A DNA stretch of 40,270 nt, from NCBI GenBank assembly GCA_964452085.1, contig CAYVKL010000016.1, positions 1-40,270 of the forward strand, given 5' to 3'. Both the position numbers and the translations under genes were made by a program. The notes under the pieces were generated by a model that saw only the letters and a list, made by a program, of their open reading frames with translations, was not told the origin of the DNA and ran no database searches. Shown piece by piece: positions 34,990 through 40,270 of this stretch (the first letter of the stretch is position 1; each line of letters opens with the position of its first letter). Source of the DNA: Methanobacterium sp964452085. GTDB taxonomy: Archaea; Methanobacteriota; Methanobacteria; Methanobacteriales; Methanobacteriaceae.

Positions 34990-35817
34990 ATGATTAGTGA
35001 AGAAATGTTAAAGGGCATTTTTCAACCAAGAACCAGCCCTTGGAGAACATCAATTACCCAAGTAGAACCTAATAGACTCATTACTCAGGGTTATCCTCAA
35101 GAAGAACTTATTGGTAATATTTCTTTTGCAGAAATGATTCACCTATTAATTAAAGGAGTGCTTCCCACAAAAAACCAGGAACAAATGCTGCAAGCAATCT
35201 TGGTTTCATTCTGTGATCATGGCATAACACCACCCAGCACTCAGTCAGCTAGACTAATGGCTTCAGCAGGTTCCCCTGTCAACGCGTGTCTGGCAGGTGG
35301 AATACTTGCATTTGGGGAAAATCATGCAGGAGCCATAGAAATCTCAATGAAGATGCTTCAGAAAGGTATTGAACTATCCAAAAATAACGAACTATCCATT
35401 GAAAAAACGGCAATGGAAATATACGAATATTTCAGAAGACAAAACAGGAAACTTCCCGGATTTGGCCACCGATATCACAATGAAGATCCCCGTGCACCAA
35501 GACTAATTGAACTTGCCAGAGAATATGGCTGCTTCGGTGAACACGCTGAATTAGCAATGAATATTCAGGATATCCTTTCCAAGGAAAAAGGAATAAAAAT
35601 GAATATTGATGGTGCAAATGCAGCATTACTTTCAGATATGGGATTTAACTGGCAAATAGGATGTGGTTTATTTATTGTTGGTCGAGTCCCAGGTCTTTTA
35701 GCACACATTCAAGAGGAAAAAACTCAAGAACAACCATTCCGTAAAGTTATGGATGTGGATGAGATTAATCAGGACATTTTTCAGAGTAATAATACAAAAT
35801 CTCTTTCAAAGATTTGA
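34990..35817 (+). CDS. Short citrate synthase-like protein (citryl-CoA lyase type)
   Basis: 275 residues, about 100 shorter than citrate synthase, lacking its N-terminal region. The catalytic set appears intact: His77 in CDHGITPPST, His160 in GFGHRYHNEDPRAPRL, and Asp207 in NIDGAN. The family is named after the citryl-CoA lyase domain of ATP-citrate lyase. Which reaction it runs in a methanogen with an incomplete TCA cycle is open: citryl-CoA cleavage, citrate synthesis, or a related aldol step on another acyl-CoA. GGTGGT precedes ATG 34990. Confidence 0.75.
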   Translation: MISEEMLKGIFQPRTSPWRTSITQVEPNRLITQGYPQEELIGNISFAEMIHLLIKGVLPTKNQEQMLQAILVSFCDHGITPPSTQSARLMASAGSPVNACLAGGILAFGENHAGAIEISMKMLQKGIELSKNNELSIEKTAMEIYEYFRRQNRKLPGFGHRYHNEDPRAPRLIELAREYGCFGEHAELAMNIQDILSKEKGIKMNIDGANAALLSDMGFNWQIGCGLFIVGRVPGLLAHIQEEKTQEQPFRKVMDVDEINQDIFQSNNTKSLSKI

Positions 35818-35999
35818 TTTAAAAATTTAAATGCCAATTTTTTCATTGTAAATAAATTTCACTGGAAAATTAGAATATTTGTATTGCAAACCCCAAATAA
35901 AAGAAAATTTATTTATTATTTTTATCAAATAATTATAATTATAATTATAAGTCTTGTTTATAATTTGATGGATTAACTAGCAAAAAAAGGGTGATGATA

Positions 36000-36263
36000 T
36001 TGGAAATTGAAATGACAAAATTTGAAGAATACAAAGGATGGGAAATTATTTTTGAACTTGAATTAACTGCAGAAGAGTTTGAAACATGTGACATAGGTCC
36101 CTTGGAGCATTTAGGGCACTATGAAATCAGTAAAAAAGAAGATAATATTTCAATTATCTGTAATTTCACTCAAAATGAACTAGAAAAAACCGAAAGCATT
36201 GAAGAAAGGGTGGAATTGATAAAAAAAGATATTGACACCATGATAACTACATGCAAAGACTAA
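36000..36263 (+). CDS. Small acidic hypothetical protein
   Basis: 87 residues from TTG 36000, chosen because GGTGAT (35990-35995) lies four bases before it; GTG 35991 and ATG 36012 are the other options. Acidic, alternating strands and a C-terminal helix (ERVELIKKDIDTMITTCKD). No recognised domain. A short AATTAT tandem repeat (35931-35950) upstream supplies TATA-like sequence. Confidence 0.55.
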   Translation: MEIEMTKFEEYKGWEIIFELELTAEEFETCDIGPLEHLGHYEISKKEDNISIICNFTQNELEKTESIEERVELIKKDIDTMITTCKD

Positions 36264-36365
36264 AATCGAAGCGTTTCAGTCATTTGATAAAAGTTACACC
36301 CATTATTCTAATTTTAATTTTATTTATATTCTGATGATAAATCGAATTTCCTTTTAAGCCAGAAA

Positions 36366-37262
36366 CTAATTTCTACGGAAACGTTCCGGAGTAGTTGTTC
36401 TAGGTATGTTACGATAGAACTCACCTGCGGTGTCGATTATCTCGATTGAAATATCCCCAACACGTTCAAAAGCCTTGACCACTCGGGATAATGAGAGATA
36501 GTAGTTGGATCGATCCTTATCCATAATATCATCATCAGCCATCTGTAAGGCAATGTTGTTTAAGGCCTTCTTCTGCAGTTCATGGATCCTTTCTTCGTAG
36601 TCCATCACCTTATCTTTAAGCTCAAGACGCTCATCTAAAAATGCTTCCATGGACTGATTCACCATTTTGCGTGCAGTGCTATACATGGATTTAAGGGTTT
36701 CCATCATTTCATCATCAATTGGATCAGAGTCACCGAGGGCAAAGTTGGCAATATGGCAAGTATGGTCTGCAATACGTTCCAAGTCATAAGCCACCTCTCC
36801 TAAAACCATGGTTTTACTGAACTCCGAATAGGGGTTGATGGAGATAACGGTTTCTACAGATGAACGAACTTTTTCATGCATGTTGTTAGATATATAATCC
36901 AGTTTAAGTGCTTCGTCTGCCATTTCTGAATCATGATTCTGGAGTGCTTCAAATGACATGTCAAACTGACGGCAAACATGTTTGGCCATGTCCCGTAACA
37001 TATCCTTTATCAGGAAAGTACCAGCATGTTCACGGGAGGTTTTCTCCTCATCAAACATTTCTGAAAATTCCTCAAATTTCTTAAGATCAAGAATATATGC
37101 TCTGCGAACAACACCTTCTTTGATTAAGGGTTGTAATAATTTAGTAACATACCTGCGAGTTAATCCTAATTTGTCAGCAATTTCATCCTGTGTAGTAGGA
37201 TTATCGTACAAAATTACTTCCAAAACCGCTTTAAGAGTGCTATTTTTTGCTCGGTTAGTCAT
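36366..37262 (-). CDS. PhoU-domain transcription regulator with N-terminal HTH
   Basis: 298 residues. Residues about 20-60 form a winged helix-turn-helix (PTTQDEIADKLGLTRRYVTK then LLQPLIKEGVVRRAYI). Residues about 85-290 form two PhoU repeats (LGEVAYDLERIADHTCHIAN and VVKAFERVGDISIEIIDTAG). This fusion, common in methanogens, should bind DNA and sense the phosphate transporter or its PhoU partners. It is the best candidate to bind the repeats in front of the pstS genes 3.5 kb away. It lies 51 bases after a membrane protein on the same strand. Confidence 0.85.
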   Translation of the reverse strand: MTNRAKNSTLKAVLEVILYDNPTTQDEIADKLGLTRRYVTKLLQPLIKEGVVRRAYILDLKKFEEFSEMFDEEKTSREHAGTFLIKDMLRDMAKHVCRQFDMSFEALQNHDSEMADEALKLDYISNNMHEKVRSSVETVISINPYSEFSKTMVLGEVAYDLERIADHTCHIANFALGDSDPIDDEMMETLKSMYSTARKMVNQSMEAFLDERLELKDKVMDYEERIHELQKKALNNIALQMADDDIMDKDRSNYYLSLSRVVKAFERVGDISIEIIDTAGEFYRNIPRTTTPERFRRN

Positions 37263-37313
37263 TTTATCATTGCCTGATAGTATATCTGTTATATTGATTA
37301 TTTAATTAATTAT

Positions 37314-37958
37314 TTATTCTTTATTCTCATTATTAGGTTCCGAACTCATCTCAATAGTTTTACCTTTATCTTCTTGACCTTTAAAATTCACTGAATCCTG
37401 AATAATAGATACAATAACATATAAAAGTGCAGCGATAAGCACTATGGAGATTATTTCACTGAATTGACGGAATATTGGTGAGTACAAGGCAACTATTGGA
37501 GAATTATAATCCACAAATCCGGCCAAAAGTTTCACTGCTCCCACAGCCATAATTATTACACCATAAATTGGAGGAATCCTATCAGGTTCAAGGAGAGGAT
37601 AAACTCCCATAACCAGGAGTCCCACACCAATAGTTCTAAAAAGGTTCCAACCTGTAACAGATTCCAGTGAATGGAATAATAAATCAGGCCTATGGTAAAA
37701 TGAAGCGAATAAATATATCATTTCAATGCCTAAGATAATAATTAAAGGGAAAACATAAAATATGCTAGTTTCCACTCTTTGGGTTTTCAAACTATCCACA
37801 TTTTCAATAGGCTTTTTAAAGAAATGAGACATTAACTGATAAAGCATTGACCCTAATACTGCACCAATCACTGTCCCTGCTACTCCTAATTGAGACGTAG
37901 TATACGCCACAATCCCTGCAATAACACCGGCCATGATAATATCTAAAACTTTTGACAT
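37314..37958 (-). CDS. Unrecognised multi-helix membrane protein
   Basis: 214 residues with about six hydrophobic segments (about 5-24, 27-40, 67-86, 105-125, 130-148, 170-190) and a charged, Glu/Lys-rich cytoplasmic tail (GQEDKGKTIEMSSEPNNENK). No family recognised. It is upstream of the HTH-PhoU regulator in the same direction, so it may belong to phosphate sensing or transport, but only position supports this. Confidence 0.6.
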   Translation of the reverse strand: MSKVLDIIMAGVIAGIVAYTTSQLGVAGTVIGAVLGSMLYQLMSHFFKKPIENVDSLKTQRVETSIFYVFPLIIILGIEMIYLFASFYHRPDLLFHSLESVTGWNLFRTIGVGLLVMGVYPLLEPDRIPPIYGVIIMAVGAVKLLAGFVDYNSPIVALYSPIFRQFSEIISIVLIAALLYVIVSIIQDSVNFKGQEDKGKTIEMSSEPNNENKE

Positions 37959-38126
37959 AATATCGCAACTTCATTCTTTCAGATAATTTTTTATTTAATT
38001 CGGAATAAATTCCATATTTCTAAACAAAATCTCATTTAATTATTTATTCAAATCAAAAAAATCTATAATTATAATTCAATTGATAAAATTATTTAAAATT
38101 ATAGTAACCATCTTTTTAAATTTGTT

Positions 38127-38933
38127 TTATACTTTATGTATGGAGTTATGAGTATAAGAATGGATGAGGAAAGATTCATCTTTAACTACCACAGAATAAT
38201 GGGCTATCTGCTTTTTAGTTCCAGTTTCTGTCTTCACTAGATTAACCATTATTTCCCCATCATTAATCTGCAGTTCATTGTAACTGGCATAAATATTTCC
38301 ACGAAGTTTTTTGGTGGTGGGAGTTCCAGAATTGAGAACCACCATATTGTTAAGCATCCAAACATTAGGAACATGCTTGTGACCGTTTAAAACAAAATCG
38401 ACACCATTTTCTGTTAGTACGTGCATCAAATCTCCGGAATCCAGTAATATATTTCTTTCCCTACCTGTTTGGGGTATGGGTATGATATGATGATGGAAAG
38501 TCACGATTTTCGCCATATCTTCCGGTATTTTTGCCAGTTCATATTTCAACCAGTCTAACTGATCCCGCCCTATCTGACCATGACTAACATCAGCTTCAGA
38601 TGAATCTAGTCCTATGACCGTGAAATTAGAACTTTTATTAACGTGAACAAATTTCCTTTCACCAATCTTATCCGTAAAATGGACCAATCCCACATTACGT
38701 GCATCATGGTTTCCAGGGATCACATGAGTTCGGGTTATGGATCTTAATTCATCAACAAATTCCAGAGCCTCATCATATTCATGAGAATAACCTTCACTGG
38801 TAAGATCACCTGCAAATATTAAAAGATCTGGATTTTCATCTTGCAGTTGCAATAAAAGGTTAGATTTAAGCTCAGGAGAGAAAGTACTATCTCCAAAATG
38901 GACATCTGATATTTGAATTACTTTTTTTCCCAT
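38127..38933 (-). CDS. Metallophosphoesterase, tandem copy 2
   Basis: 268 residues from ATG 38933, the same length as its neighbour. It has the full calcineurin-like set: SDVHFGD, AGDLTSEG, PGNHDARN, FHHH and NGHKHVPN, binding two metal ions; of the 3',5'-cAMP phosphodiesterase/Icc-like type, with substrate unknown. The open frame runs 27 residues further to GTG 39014 and would add a hydrophobic helix, but GGTG before ATG 38933 and the paralogue's start favour the shorter form. It lies about 90 bases behind copy 1. Confidence 0.85.
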   Translation of the reverse strand: MGKKVIQISDVHFGDSTFSPELKSNLLLQLQDENPDLLIFAGDLTSEGYSHEYDEALEFVDELRSITRTHVIPGNHDARNVGLVHFTDKIGERKFVHVNKSSNFTVIGLDSSEADVSHGQIGRDQLDWLKYELAKIPEDMAKIVTFHHHIIPIPQTGRERNILLDSGDLMHVLTENGVDFVLNGHKHVPNVWMLNNMVVLNSGTPTTKKLRGNIYASYNELQINDGEIMVNLVKTETGTKKQIAHYSVVVKDESFLIHSYTHNSIHKV

Positions 38934-39025
38934 AAAAACACCGAAAGAAATCTGCAAAGATATTATCAAAATTACAATATAATCTAAAAATATCCCATCA
39001 AAATGATTATTCACTCAAAAAAAGT

Positions 39026-39832
39026 TTATAATGCCCCCATAGAATTATGGCGGGCTGAACATACCATATACTCTTCATTTTCCACTCTAACTGAATAAGA
39101 TCCCAGCTGTTCTTTCTTACCAGTCTCAGTATCCACCAGATTCACATGGAAATCCTCATCTTCAAAGGATAGTTGATTGTAGGAAGGACGGGTCTGACCC
39201 CTTAGCTTACGAGTGGTGGCAGTTCCAGAGTTAAGAGTGACCATTTTCTCAACCATCCAAACATTAGGAACATGTTTATGACCATTTAAAACTAAATCAA
39301 CCCCATTATCAGTTAAAAGTCGCATTAAATCCCCAGAATCCAGTAATATGTTTCTTTCCCTTCCAGTTTGTGGTATGGGCATTAAATGGTGGTGGAAAGT
39401 GACAATTTTACCCATGCTGTCTGGTATTTTTTCAAGTTGAGTTTTTAACCATTCCATCTGGTCAATACCAATCTGACCATCGTTAATATCAGGTTCTGAA
39501 GAGTCCAATCCTATAACTGCATATTCATTATCTTTATCTATGTGAACAAACTTTCTGTGCCCTATCATGCTTTCATAATGAAGAATACCCACGTTACGAG
39601 CGTCATGATTTCCAGGAATCACGTAAGTTTTGGTTATGGATCTTAACTGGTCCACAAACGCTGCAGCTTCTTCAAACTCATGAGGATATCCATTGGTTGT
39701 CAGATCCCCTGAAACAATTATCAGATCAGGATTCTCATTCTCCAGTTGCACCAAAAGGTTGTTTTTAAGATCAAGTGAAAAGTTCTTCTCTCCAAAGTGA
39801 ATATCTGAAATTTGAATTATTCTTTCTCTCAT
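39026..39832 (-). CDS. Metallophosphoesterase, tandem copy 1
   Basis: 268 residues. Motifs: SDIHFGE, SGDLTTNG, PGNHDARN, FHHH and NGHKHVPN. Long identical runs with copy 2 (IPQTGRERNILLDSGDLM, for example) show a fairly recent tandem duplication. GGTGAT lies five bases before ATG 39832; a TATA-like ATTTATAAA about 60 bases upstream fits. Cytoplasmic, no signal peptide. It likely hydrolyses a phosphodiester or phosphomonoester. Confidence 0.85.
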   Translation of the reverse strand: MRERIIQISDIHFGEKNFSLDLKNNLLVQLENENPDLIIVSGDLTTNGYPHEFEEAAAFVDQLRSITKTYVIPGNHDARNVGILHYESMIGHRKFVHIDKDNEYAVIGLDSSEPDINDGQIGIDQMEWLKTQLEKIPDSMGKIVTFHHHLMPIPQTGRERNILLDSGDLMRLLTDNGVDLVLNGHKHVPNVWMVEKMVTLNSGTATTRKLRGQTRPSYNQLSFEDEDFHVNLVDTETGKKEQLGSYSVRVENEEYMVCSARHNSMGAL

Positions 39833-40066
39833 CTCATCACCAATTTTTATACACCTAACATGAACTAATTATCACAGTTGTGTCTGATGTTTATAAATCT
39901 TTGAGTTTTATCTTAACTTATCTATCTTTACCCGTCTATTTTTACTCAATCTTGACCATTCTAATAAGTTTCATAATAAAAATTGATTATGAATCCCAAA
40001 TAAGAAATTACGAGTTATTAAAAACATTATAAGAATTTAAATCAATATAAAGAAAAGAGTACGCAA

Positions 40067-40142
<76 letters not shown>

Positions 40143-40182
40143 TATTGATTTAGCATTAAAATGCGAAGATTGGTTAATATAC

Positions 40183-40268
<86 letters not shown>

Positions 40269-40270
40269 TA

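Noticed and set aside
35931..35950. AATTAT tandem repeats as a CRISPR or replication element
   Set aside because: Only about three hexamer copies, no spacers; simple AT-rich promoter sequence is the plain reading.
38934..39014. N-terminal membrane anchor on metallophosphoesterase copy 2
   Set aside because: Needs a GTG without a ribosome binding site. ATG 38933 gives exactly the paralogue's length. Kept only as a remark.

Overview
The window looks like chromosomal DNA of a methanogenic archaeon of the order Methanobacteriales, most likely genus Methanobacterium. The pointers are a six-gene pyruvate:ferredoxin oxidoreductase cluster in the order CDABEF, an archaeosine radical SAM protein (RaSEA), a class I fumarase alpha subunit and a short citrate synthase-like protein. 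Archaeal TATA boxes sit about 26 bases before predicted transcript starts, ribosome binding sites are mostly GGTGA or GGAGG, base composition is AT-rich, and the tRNA genes encode no CCA. The genus is inference; no database was consulted.

Layout. 0.2-7.7 kb: an SPL-type radical SAM protein and RaSEA (divergent), a PAS/PocR sensor histidine kinase, a HEAT-repeat protein behind a bacterial-type glutamate decarboxylase, then three small proteins. One of these is a four-cysteine mini-protein resembling the small subunits of glycyl radical enzymes. 7.7-11.6 kb is accessory: a GNAT acetyltransferase with a 51-codon convergent partner (toxin-antitoxin-like), a small membrane protein, a broken gene fragment, and a glycosyltransferase-TetR operon with a clear operator. 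This stretch is bracketed by two sets of direct repeats. One is a 17-base perfect repeat that matches the 5' end of the next gene, as if the glycosyltransferase-TetR block had been inserted there. 11.6-21.8 kb is mixed housekeeping: a TmcAL-like nucleotidyltransferase, a DUF1932 dehydrogenase, an HSL-type esterase, a CcdA/thioredoxin pair, a DUF89 phosphatase, an M50 membrane protease, a MoaD-like ubiquitin-fold protein, a TtuA/NcsA-type tRNA thiolase and a dihydropteroate synthase-like protein.

22.1-26.9 kb carries porCDABEF and then fumA, which are carbon-assimilation steps around acetyl-CoA, pyruvate and the partial reductive TCA cycle. 27-28.2 kb has a small helix-turn-helix protein, a VOC protein behind two perfect palindromes, and a half-size EamA transporter. 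28.3-34.8 kb is a complete minus-strand phosphate uptake unit: two tandem PstS proteins, PstC, PstA, PstB, PhoU, an unrecognised protein and a second PhoU. The pstS promoters carry strong inverted and direct repeats, and a helix-turn-helix/PhoU regulator lies a few kilobases away (36.4-37.3 kb). The right end has a citryl-CoA lyase/citrate synthase-like gene, a membrane protein, two tandem metallophosphoesterase paralogues of identical length, and tRNA-Thr(GGU) and tRNA-Leu(UAA).

Several start codons were moved from the longest reading frame because a ribosome binding site or a paralogue points elsewhere. The clearest case is the TetR gene, which appears to start at ATT. The most promising places for new biology are the repeat-bracketed 7.7-11.6 kb region, the convergent GNAT/51-aa pair whose stop codons share one CTAG, the cis elements of the phosphate operon, and the four-cysteine mini-protein.
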